This document shows positions 1 to 9,622 of a stretch of DNA of 64,000 nt, one piece after another. Source of the stretch: Myripristis murdjan (taxonomy: Eukaryota > Chordata > Actinopteri > Holocentriformes > Holocentridae). The stretch spans positions 25,052,413 through 25,116,412 of the forward strand of contig NC_043994.1 of the NCBI RefSeq assembly GCF_902150065.1, written 5' to 3'. The position numbers were made by a program, and so were the translations under genes. The notes under the pieces were generated by a model, which saw only the letters and a program-made list of their open reading frames with translations, was not told the origin of the DNA and searched no databases. Within the stretch, counting starts at the first letter, position 1. Each line of letters opens with the position of its first letter.

Positions 1-1323
1 TGCTTCTTTATCAAACAAAGATTACATTACATTTCATCACAGCCATATCCCATATGAAGGTTAACCTATAAATGCAGGCAATGAGATCACCAATCATCGT
101 ATAAGGATCAAGTCTGTCATTTGTATTGGAATATAATCAGCGGGTTCTGAAATCAGTGCCTTCTAAAGCATAGGGAGCGCTGTGTGAACATTTCCAGTAA
201 TTGCTGATGGCGTCTTAAGTCCCATCATGGACATGACCCCATTAAACTGCTGAGGATCTTGACTTTGTAAGATGAACTGTAGGTCAAATGTAAGACAAGT
301 GGTCCCATCCTTATCTCAGGGGTCACTTTACACATCAGGTCTACAGCACATGTTGACATGTAGATTACCAGAGCTGCTGTATGAACTTACTCAGTCAAGG
401 AATCCATTTGGGATGAGAACAAAATAAGCATATTTTCCTCCTGGAGAAGACCACTGACACAACACTGACATTCTCGGACTCTTGAGGACAGATTCCTGCC
501 TCCATGTTATTGTAACACTGACCTGCCGCAATAGTCATTTAAAGTCACAATGACAGGGCATTTTGAGGTGCCCCTGCTTCCTTAATTTGATGGATCACCT
601 GTTGAAACGGCTTGTTGGGACGGGGCATAGCACAGAGAGGCATCATTCAAAAGCGTAAACCAGTTGGTGATCAGCTCAGAGAAAGGCAGCTTTCTCTTAG
701 GACATGATTGTTTAAAAAAAAAAAAACAAAAAAAACTGATGGTTATTGGTTAAAATCTTTGGCCAAACCCACTGGTTCGTTATGACGTCACCATTGAAGA
801 TACACTGTTTTCCAGGTGGTAACAGGGTTTTGATAAATGTATAACAAAACAAAACATAGTATTTCATTTGTATTTATTGCCACATAAGTAAATATTCTGG
901 CACAGAAAAGTAGTTGCACAAGTCATTTTTCATTGCATTGTGACTTTAAAGGCAAAAGGCAATGAGGTAGGGGAGAGGTAAAGGGCAATAGTTTTCATCT
1001 TACCAGTTCAAAACACCAAAGCCTCTCATGCTGCTAAAGGCGAACTGCACTGTGTCTCAAATTACAACACACATAATAGACCTTTTAATAAACACAAGGA
1101 GAGGGAAACAAAAATTTATGGATGATCTTCTGTCACTTACCAATTCCCTTGCCACTGCTAGTAATAAACATCTTTGATGCCATTGATATAAAAGCTCATG
1201 ATGAAGTGTCAACAGCTTCCACTTCCACCACTGTGCTCCACCACAGCGACTTTAGTTGGACCCATCCTTCTCATGCTGAACTGAACTCAATTGTGCTGAA
1301 TATTTATGCAACCCTCTCTGCAG
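1..1323. other. Stretch without a certain gene, upstream of the TRIM exons
   Basis: No RING/B-box coding exon for the downstream TRIM gene is visible here on the + strand, so this is either a long first intron or intergenic DNA. It holds an A-rich tract near 714-737 and a few minus-strand exon-like open segments (163-276, and about 600-695), described separately. No promoter, RNA gene or complete repeat was recognised. Confidence 0.5.
163..276 (-). other. Possible minus-strand terminal exon (unidentified)
   Basis: Reading the minus strand from 276 down to a TAG at 163-165 gives 37 open codons directly after an acceptor-like sequence ending CCTACAG. The peptide starts FILQSQDPQQ and ends NVHTALPML. 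It reads like protein (few rare residues, QDPQQ and MMGLKTPS segments), but I do not recognise the family. No matching upstream exon could be joined in phase, so it may be chance. A second open minus-strand segment at about 600-695 follows an AG but ends in an in-frame stop. Confidence 0.2.
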
Positions 1324-3065
1324 GAGATGCTAGAAAAGCATCAGGAGTGTCTAAAGAGGCAAAGGGAAGCAGTGAAATACAGACTGAAGAAGCTGGCCGC
1401 TCGGCAATCGGATATCACCGTAAGTGGCCAGTGTAGAAGTTCTGCGTCAACAAGAGAGCCTTCTGTCTATATGATGGTTTAATGTTTATGACAGCCATGA
1501 GCCTTGTATTTACGTCTATGGACTGGCATTATACCATCACTTGATGTTAATGAATGTCTGTGCCTGACACAGAAAAAGTCTGCACTGATAAGAGAGAGCA
1601 TCATAAGGCAATATGAGGAGATCCAGAGGGTCCTAGAGGAAGACCTGAGGATAACCCTGACCTTCCTGGACATGGAGGAGAGGGCTGCTGTCTCGGCCCT
1701 GGATGGGCTCATGGAGAAGAACTGTTCCCTCATCCAGGAGATAGAGCAGGACCTGGCCAGACTCTCTGTTGAACTGGACCAAAGGGACATGCAGCATGAT
1801 TCAATGGTGACTAGAACGTTTTATTGTGAAATGAAATAAATTCTCTCGGCCAAATTAGTACAACCATGGCCAAATCTGGGTACATGTAGGAAGCCTCATA
1901 TTTAGGTTCTCAAGTATGTGTCATCATATGTCCCTTCACTTTCAACAGGAAGCTGAAAAATGTGCGCAAACTGACAGGGAAACGCTTCAGGAAAGTTTGC
2001 CCAGATTCGGCCAGAGTTGTGTGAGTCATATAAAAATAAGTTTGTTTTCTCAGTTCCCGTGATCTTACTGATTTCTCCACTGTTCTTCAGTCTTTCTTTT
2101 CTTACCCTGTGCAGCAGGACACAGAGATAGCAGACAGGTATAAAATCCAAGGCACAGTGGCATCTATATTAATGAATCACACATGAGCCCACTTATATAT
2201 CTGTGAGACAGTGCTTAATGTTGTCTGTCTGTGTGGTGTGTCTCCTCCAGGGTGATGGACCTGCTAAACAGGACAGACCCCAGCAGTGTGAGCCTGGATG
2301 AGGCCAAAGCTGACCAGATCCTCAGCCTCACCAACAACATGCTTCTGCTTATTCGCTCCCAGACGCCAATAACCAAGAAACTCATCAAGAGCTGTTAGTT
2401 CACACATTTACCGCTGAAGTGTTTACAGCTACAACACAATTTCTATAATAGTTTGATATTCCTGTTCAAACAATCCTGGCTGTGTGTTTCCAGATTCCAG
2501 TGAGGTGAGTCTGGATCCAGAGACGGCCCATCCGAAGCTGATCATCTCCGCTGAGGGTGACAGCGCCACCTACACAGACACCTGGCAGGAACTTCCTGAC
2601 GTCCCTGGGCGCTTTGACACCACCCTCAACGTTATCAGCCTGCAAGGCTTCAACTTTGGCCGCCATTACTGGGAAATTGATGTAGCTGGGAAGACTTACT
2701 GGGAGCTGGGCCTCACCTATCCCACCATCCCTCGCAAAGGCAATGCTGAGGATTGCTGGCTGGGTCGTGGGAATGAGTCCTGGTGTGTGGAGTTCTTTGA
2801 TGGGGAGTACACAGCCTGGCATGCAGGTGTGCCCCATCAGCTGCCTGTCACAAAACATTTCTGCCGTATCGGGGTCCTGTGCAGTTTCCCTGCGGGGTTT
2901 GTGACGTTCCTCGGGGCAGACAACATGACCCCGCTGTTCTCCTTCTGTGCCGGTACCTTCACAGACTGCCTCCATCTTGCTTTGTGTCCAGGACACGACC
3001 ACAACGGCACCAATGCCAAACCTATCGTAATCTGTAACACTCCCTCTCCCACCAGTACTCTGTGA
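1324..3065 (+). CDS. TRIM-family protein, 3' part (coiled coil + PRY/SPRY), 5' exon missing
   Basis: Coding exons read from splice sites: 1324-1419 (96 bp), 1573-1806 (234 bp), 2115-2137 (23 bp), 2251-2393 (143 bp) and 2494-3065 (stop TGA). The 96/234/23 series is the classic TRIM coiled-coil exon ladder. Without an optional 72-bp exon (1949-2020) the exons sum to 1068 bp, exactly 356 codons. The coiled coil includes the phrase EMLEKHQECLKRQREAV. The last exon is a PRY/SPRY (B30.2) domain with LDPETAHPKL, RHYWEIDV and WCVEFFDGEYTAWH. TRIM proteins of this kind are usually cytoplasmic E3 ubiquitin ligases, with the SPRY domain choosing targets, often in antiviral immunity. The RING and B-boxes, normally one ~600-bp first exon, are not seen in the 1.3 kb upstream. 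They lie left of the window or have been lost. It resembles TRIM16/TRIM25/fintrim-like fish proteins; the exact subfamily is not resolved. Confidence 0.85.
1949..2020 (+). other. Candidate 72-bp optional exon in the TRIM gene
   Basis: A 72-bp segment preceded by TTTCAACAG and followed by GTGAGT is open in the phase set by the 234-bp exon (24 codons, phase 0 at both ends). It can therefore be included or skipped without changing frame. The canonical TRIM exon series goes directly from the 234-bp to the 23-bp exon, so this would be an extra coiled-coil or linker piece (peptide begins EAEKCAQTDRETLQE). Confidence 0.35.
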
Positions 3066-3967
3066 TGTGTAGCTCCAAGGAAGGACTCACAGTAACTTTG
3101 AAGTTAATACTGCTGCCATCAAATCACGTCCTATTTGAACTAATAATTAATACCTCTTGAAACTCTCTTCAGACTGTTTCAGATGTCACACAAAAAAACA
3201 AAAGGAGATACATATGAACAACCCAGTGAAATTTTGCTGCAGGTGCTGGAGTATACCTCCATACAAAGAATCATGAAAACAGAGAACAGCACACATTTCA
3301 TGGACTGCACTCTCCTTTTTCATTCATAACATGAAACTGGATCATGGCCATGATGTTTTATGCCTACTAGGTTTATTGAAAGAGAAATGCTTCTGTTTTA
3401 CTTGCAAACTGCAAAAGTTACTGTCAAGTACAAGTAATGTACAGATCATCTATATTTGAGAAATTCTGCATAACAAATATTGATCATGGATTCAGAGATC
3501 TAAGAGCACACCGCAGTTTGTCTTGAAATGCACCTACCAGATGTGAATCCAAAGTCTACATTCAAACAAATGATTAGCTCTTCGCAAATATGCTCTCTGA
3601 GCCTCTGTGTTGCAACCGGATGCATGCCGCTTCTTGCCCCATTTTTATGAACAATTTGGTGCAGACTATTTAAAAACGAATAATGGCTCAAGGGTGACAA
3701 AGAGTGCTGACCTCCATCTTGTGCCATGCATTTGTTTATGACTGTTTGCTGTCTACAGTAGAGGGTGAGCCGTGATGATTACTTAAAAAGCCTATCCAGT
3801 AACACAGTTCAGATCAAGAACACTGACTCAGCAAGAGGCATGTATGCCAGAAAACCCTGGCAATACAAAGGTTAGTGTACTTACGTGTTTGGAGACGAGC
3901 GTGAGTGATCTGCCAGCCAGCATCCTCTCATTTTGCTCTCCTAGATTTCTTCTTATCCACTGCCGTC
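3066..3967. other. TRIM 3' UTR and upstream region of habp2 copy 1
   Basis: This contains the TRIM 3' untranslated region and then the 5' flank of the first habp2-like gene. The leader just before the ATG at 3968 is pyrimidine-rich, ending in CTGCCGTC. A weak TTAAAAAG at about 3783-3790 could serve as a TATA-like element. Unlike the second copy, no clear TATATA box is present. No repeat or RNA gene was recognised. Confidence 0.4.
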
Positions 3968-5172
3968 ATGAATCTAAAGCTCCTCTTCTTGTGCCTCTTC
4001 TTAGCGGTGCTCATAATACCTGCTGATGTACGTATTCAGACCTTTTGTTTACTTCTCTAACTCGCACACAGCAATTGTAGATAAACAGGCAAATGTACCA
4101 CCTCTTATAATTACACACTGTCACCGTCTTTGATAAGAATTCTGCTGTGAATAAAAAGCAATAGAACTTCATTCATATTTCTTTTTGAAAAGGTTTAGTT
4201 CATATCCTTGGTTATGCTGTGTTGCCAAAAAGGTTAGCAAAGTATTCCAAGACACTGATGCTTTTGTATTATTACTGTAATGTGGAGCTGTCATTGGCAA
4301 TCATCTATTTTATTATTATTATTTTTTTTTTTATCAGATGAAACATAAAAAACACAAAAAACATGACCGTCACAGGCATCATAGACCTGACCACCACCAT
4401 GGTAAAAAGCGTGAAAGGTATCGGGATATTATTGCAGGTAAGTGCTTTATTTCTTCTTTATTAAATAATTAATTTATAACATATGCAGAGCAATATATGA
4501 TATAATTTTCAAAGAAGTTCTTTCAATACTCCATAATACTTAATGCAAAACTGGATACCATCGAATGAAGTATTTTGCTTAAAACCTATTCACATCCACA
4601 GTGATTTAAATACATCTGCTGTAAGTAAGAAAACTATACAAACCTCCAAATGGTAAATATGACTATATTTAAGGCTCAATCTCAGAGTGATTTTTAGATG
4701 CACAGACATCAGCTCTAGATGCAAATGGGTCTTCAAAGTATTATATCTAACAACAAACCCATGTTTTAGATGTTGTTTTTCAGGTCCTAGATGGCCTAAC
4801 AGATGATGATGATGACGATGATGATGAACCTAATACAGACTGGATTTTTGAAATTCAAGAGCCAGATGGTAAAGTATTGATCTCTGTCAAAATACAGCCA
4901 TGTTAGACCCGCTCTTCAGGCTATTCAAACATCCTTCGAAATGATATTAGACGAGCATGTGCTGACGTAATGCTTATGTTTCATTACTTTCAATGTATCC
5001 CAGGCCGATGCAATCCAAACCCTTGTCTCAACAATGGAGTATGTGAAGAAAAGGGCAAGAAAAACTTCAAATGTGACTGCCCCAAACCTTTTAAGGGCAG
5101 AAAGTGCGAGAAAGGTTTGAACTCACTGTCTATCCTCGTATCCTTAAGGTTGTTATTGTACTACAAATGTTG

Positions 5173-5211
<39 letters not shown>

Positions 5212-8200
5212 AAATGGTATTATTCTTGACTCGCAGGTCCCAAAGCTTGTCGGAGGGGACGATGTGGGCGTGGTGAGTGTGTGCTGACCTCTACTCCCCC
5301 TTTCTATGAGTGCAAATGCAAGGAGCCCTTCCAGCCTCCACGCTGCAGAACCGGTGAGTGCTGTCTTCCTTATCCAATATGCCAATGTGTTTTCCACACG
5401 TGTCACCTGCAGTATCCAGAAGCAAGCTCTCACTGAATATTATTTTTTTTCACAAAGTTGCACTGTGTGAACCTAATCCATGTAAGAATGGTGGAAGATG
5501 CGTCAGGGATGACATGGACTTTGACTGCGAGTGCACTCCAGGGTACAGCGGGCGTTTCTGCCATGTTGGTAAATACTGTATTTTGTATCATCTTCCAATT
5601 TTTTCAGTCCAATCTGTGCCTTCTTATAAGTCAGACTAACTGATTGCAACACATTTATCAGGCCCAGATGATTGTTACGAAGATAACGGCGAATCATATC
5701 GTGGCAATGTAAGTGAGACAGATGACGGCAAGGAATGCCTCTACTGGAACTCTCACTTCATTCTGGAGAAAGGTGTTAATCCCTTCAGCTCCTTTGAGGA
5801 CGAAGATGGACTGGGCCCTCATAACTTCTGCAGGTCAGGCTTAACTTATGCAGGAAAAAAAAAAATAAGCGTATGCACTGCAACAAACATTCATCCTCAC
5901 AAATCTTCCCAGATTTTTGTCGAATCAGGTGACATAGTCTTGATGCTGCTGGTGTGACCCACTTTAATTCAAGATACTGCATGTCTGAAGAAAATTCTCA
6001 AAAACCGTTTTAAGAATACGTGTTTGATGACAATTCTCAAAACAAGTAAGAGGGACTTGAAAATACACCATGGCAAATGATATGACTTGCAGATTTTGCC
6101 ACTTGTTAAGAATTTTAAAATCAGTACAAGGTTAAATGACTCATATAATAATTAAAGAATAATTAAGCCTCTCACACAAATTTCTGTGAACTTTGACCTC
6201 TAATGGTGAAGTAGCATGCCTGGTTACTCTTTACTCTTTAAAATGGATAGTTCTTGCATCATAAGAATAAGAATAAAAGGGGATGGTGCTCACTCAAATG
6301 TTTTCTTTGAACTAGAAACCCGGACGGAGACATGATGCCGTGGTGTTTCTTCAGAAGAGGTCGCAAGCTGCTATGGGACTACTGTGATGTGACAGAGTGT
6401 CCCGAGCCCACAGGTTGGCCTCTAATGCCTCACACACCCTTCCAGGTGAGCAAGAAGTCAGCCGCAGCCATTTGTCATTATTCTGTGTGTGTGTTTTCAG
6501 ATGTAGCACCCACTGAAGAAGTCTCTGCTGGTCCTCAGCCCACTGCTCCAAAACCCACCGAATCAGAAACCCATACTGCAGCAGCCACCAAGCAACCACC
6601 TACCAAACCCCCCACACCTGAGAAACCAAGCGAGGCTCCATCTACTTCTGCTAAACCCACTGCAGCTCAGCCAACCTCCAATGCCACTGCTGCACTGGAG
6701 CAGTTCTCAACCTGTGGGAAACCTCAGCCTAAGAAGCCCATTACTCGAATCTATGGGGGTCTGAAGGCGATTCCCGGAGCTCAGCCTTGGCAGGTGTCCC
6801 TGCAAGTGAGACCCAAGGGCTCCAACCAGCTCTACAGACACATATGTGGAGGGGTTCTCATCAAAAGCTGCTGGGTACTGACAGCTGGCCATTGTGTGTA
6901 AGCAAACTCCTAACAGATCCACATCTTATATAACACAAAACATGAATTCATTGTGGAAACATGGAGTACTTTTAGATCAAACATGTACAGTAGGGAACCT
7001 TCCTCTAATATATGTTGTTTTTGATTGAACAGTGATGGTAACAAGGACATGCAAGTGGTTTTGGGAGGTTTGACTCTTAATTCAGAGGAGCCCACAGAGC
7101 AGACCTTACAAGTGGAGGAGGCCATTAAGCATGAGGACTACAGAGAGACTCCCTCAGCTGTTTACAACGACATAGGTAATGCACATGTCTGACTGTGTAG
7201 AAATGTACAACATTTTTACATGTGTGAAAAGGGGAAATACCTGTTTCTGAAAGAAAGGGAGACTTCTATATAATGGGATGGATGGGGGAGAAATTATTAT
7301 TATTTATGATAATAATCATTGCTTTTATTAGTTGAAACTTTTATATCTATTGTTTGATATGAAAAGTATTGCCATGAAATCAATGTAAAGAGTTGTTTAA
7401 AAATCCAAGAAAATGTATGTAAAATTTTTTTATTTTTATTTTTTTAGTTCTTGGAAAAGTATCTAACAAGATGAAAAAGTAATTTTTCATGTCACTGTAA
7501 CTAACGTGAACTGTCTTCTCTAAAGCTTTGTTGCGGCTGAAGGGCAGCAACGGCGTTTGTGCCCATGAGACCCAGTTTGTGAAGACGGCCTGTCTGCCTG
7601 ATGCCCCGCTGAATGACGGGACAGAGTGCACCATTTCTGGATGGGGTGCCACTGAGAACTGTAAGACCCATGCAGCCACAGCGTTAAAGCCTCCATGACC
7701 TTTCTAAGATTTTCCAGATCTCTATTGATTCTGTTAGAGTGTGTGTCTTCAAAGGTGCAACATGCAGAACTGCCAAGGCTTGACTGAGGTGAGGTCTGTT
7801 TAGACTCATCTGACAAAAACAAATGGTTGGGTCAACATGGTTAAAGGTAAAGAATGAGGCTGAACAACTAAGCAGGAGGTGCAGGACACTGAGCAAACAC
7901 AATTCGGAAACAAAGGAAAGCTGCACACTCCAACTCCTTTATTTCCAACCAACATTTCGGGCAGAGCCTTCTTCTGCCCTGAAGAGGACTCCTGGCCCTC
8001 ATCAGTCTCACTGATTGATTAAATGCGTTTTCAATGTCTTTGTCAGTCTAAATCTCACCACTTCAACAGAACCATGGCAATTTTACATAATTCATCTTTG
8101 AAAGGCCTTCATGAACATTAGGCTGATAAAACGTGCTGTTCTTGTTAAACACCATGTCAACCTCGAACCTCGAAACGCAAACATGAAAACTGCTAAAATT

Positions 8201-8669
8201 AGAGTAACAGGACAATACTTCAATGTATTCTGTTTTTCACTTTGTTCCTGGATACAGCTAGCTATGGTTCCAATCACCTGCTGGATGCCAAGGTGATGCT
8301 GATCAGCCAGGAAAAATGCTCTGAAGCAAAGATTTACGGCAGCGTCCTGGATGACACTATGTTCTGTGCTGGCTACTTGCAGGGAGGAGTGGATTCCTGC
8401 CAGGTTAGTGTGTGTGTGTGTGTGTGTGTCTGTGGCCACCAAACAATTATTCTTTTAATTATACCATTTTCTAAATGCAACTGCTTCCTGTGATCTCCCA
8501 GGGTGACTCTGGAGGGCCGCTGACGTGTGATCAGAACAGCACCCATGTCATTTATGGTCTGGTGAGCTGGGGCGACCAATGTGGCAGGAAGAACAAGCCG
8601 GGCGTTTACACACGGGTCACTCACTTCCTGGACTGGATCAAATCAAAGACAGAAACAGCTGCTGCTTAA
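3968..8669 (+). CDS. habp2: Hyaluronan-binding protein 2-like serine protease (FSAP), copy 1
   Basis: Thirteen coding exons: 3968-4027, 4338-4437 (or -4401), 4791-4868, 5004-5114, 5237-5353, 5458-5568, 5662-5833, 6316-6413, 6501-6897, 7033-7175, 7526-7660, 8258-8403, 8502-8669. They sum to 1836 bp (611 aa). In order: a signal peptide (about 1-19), a His/Lys-rich basic stretch, an eight-Asp run, three EGF modules (about 80-192), a six-Cys kringle (about 193-282), a Pro/Thr/Ser/Ala-rich linker, and a trypsin domain starting after R365 (ITR/IYGG). The catalytic triad is H413 (TAGHC), D461 (NDIALL) and S559 (GDSGGP), with D553 (DSCQ) predicting cleavage after Arg/Lys. This module order is that of HABP2/FSAP, a liver-made plasma zymogen that binds hyaluronan and polyanions and acts on factor VII, pro-urokinase and fibrinogen. 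All catalytic and disulfide residues appear intact, so it should be active. The longer linker distinguishes it from copy 2. Identification as habp2 is firm at family level; strict orthology of each copy is not shown. Confidence 0.93.
4338..4437 (+). other. habp2: habp2 copy 1 exon 2 with two in-frame donor choices
   Basis: Two donors fit the same phase: CATG/GTAAAA after 4401 and GCAG/GTAAGT after 4437. The longer form adds 12 mostly charged residues ([12 protein letters not shown]-type). The second donor is closer to consensus, while the first lines up with the donor used by copy 2 (AATG/GTAAGC after 10852). Exon 3 must use the acceptor CCTAG before 4791 to stay in frame. Confidence 0.5.
5175..5209. 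repeat. (TC)n microsatellite
   Basis: About 17 TC units in habp2 copy 1, ending about 28 bases before the acceptor of the exon starting at 5237. It may act as an extended polypyrimidine tract. Confidence 0.9.
7925..8016 (-). repeat. Dispersed repeat fragment, GCCCGAAATGTTGG type
   Basis: On the minus strand this carries GATGAGGGCC, then CCCGAAATGTTGG, then AAATAAAGGAGTTGGAGTGTGCAG-like sequence (given here only in part). The same order of words recurs at 23352-23440 on the + strand, which points to a dispersed fish repeat family of uncertain class. It lies inside an intron of habp2 copy 1. Confidence 0.45.
8408..8429. repeat. (GT)n microsatellite
   Basis: Eleven GT units directly downstream of the donor at 8404 in habp2 copy 1. 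Confidence 0.9.
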
Positions 8670-8951
8670 ACAGCCTTGGTTACCAAACAACAGTCGGTGT
8701 AAAAGGGCTCATTTCTGAAAAGAGTGTGTTGTTTTCATCATGATTTCTTTTTTTTGTGTGTGTGTTTTGTGAAGTGGTATCTGGCTTCAGGTCCAAAACT
8801 TCATGTGAAATAACCGAGTTGAAAGTAAAGCTCTTGTGTACTTGCATGTACCTAGAGTGAGGAACGGAGAATGGATGTGTAATCAAGCTGTGTCTATGAA
8901 AAACTCACAATTACAATCAGTTTATTTGTGTTTTAATTGTTATTTTTCATA

Positions 8952-8957
8952 AATAAA
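8952..8957 (+). terminator. Polyadenylation signal AATAAA (habp2 copy 1)
   Basis: AATAAA lies 283 bases after the stop codon, in an AT-rich context followed by a GTTTTTTTC-type T-rich stretch. Confidence 0.65.
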
Positions 8958-9561
8958 TGCTGTATCTTCACAATTGTAGGATTGTTTTTTTCACCCATGC
9001 AAAACAATTTCTCACGTATTAACTTGCATGTGAAGGCTCAGACTGGTTCAGAGGACATTTTCAGGACACCACTGAAAACATATTTATTTAACCAAGCATA
9101 TTATTAGACTATTTCACTTTTTTTTAAATTTATTTTTAATTTATTATTTTTTTTAAAATCTGGCATATCTTTTTTCATTGTGCTCTGTTATTTCCTTTCA
9201 CTGAATCCTCTCCCTCTGCCTCTTTTTTATCATCCTCATCATCATTATGATAATGATTTTATTTGTCATGTGGCCTTCCCCCAAACGATCCTGTATTTCC
9301 ACTACACATTCCAGTGGCAACAGCGTCTTCAAGTGAAGTTGGAACATGTAATTAAATGTTTCATGAAGACTTAAAGACCTTATAGTTTCACATATTTCAC
9401 ATAAGTCCTCTGTCATGTGTCATCTAAGTTCCTTCAGCTCTTATGAAACAGACTTGGTGAGAAACAGGGAGGCAGTGGAAACATCAACTGCAGATTCTTT
9501 GTCTGTGGTGTCTAGCAATACAGGTTAGTCTAGCTTCAGTCCAGAAAGATTTGGGGAGGGA

Positions 9562-9570
9562 GTATATATA
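9562..9570 (+). promoter_or_regulatory. habp2: TATA box of habp2 copy 2
   Basis: GTATATATA sits about 53-61 bases upstream of the ATG at 9623, which would place transcription start near 9592 and give a short leader of about 30 bases. A strong TATA promoter fits a highly expressed, tissue-restricted (probably liver) secreted protein. Copy 1 lacks an equally clear box. Confidence 0.65.
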
Positions 9571-9622
9571 ATCCACTTGACGACTATTGTCTCCGCAAAG
9601 CACCCTGACAATCACTGCCATC

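Larger units (their letters stand above)
8670..9622. other. habp2 copy 1 3' UTR and promoter region of copy 2
   Basis: This holds the 3' UTR of copy 1 up to a polyadenylation signal at 8952-8957, then AT-rich intergenic DNA, then the copy 2 promoter with a TATA box at 9562-9570. No further gene was seen. Confidence 0.6.

Noticed and set aside
1504-1839. Continuous 111-codon + strand frame starting at an ATG
   Set aside because: Only 1573-1806 is the real 234-bp TRIM exon; the ATG and the tail are intron sequence.
2466-3002. 178-codon minus-strand frame opposite the SPRY exon
   Set aside because: A shadow of the PRY/SPRY coding exon; the peptide shows no family features.
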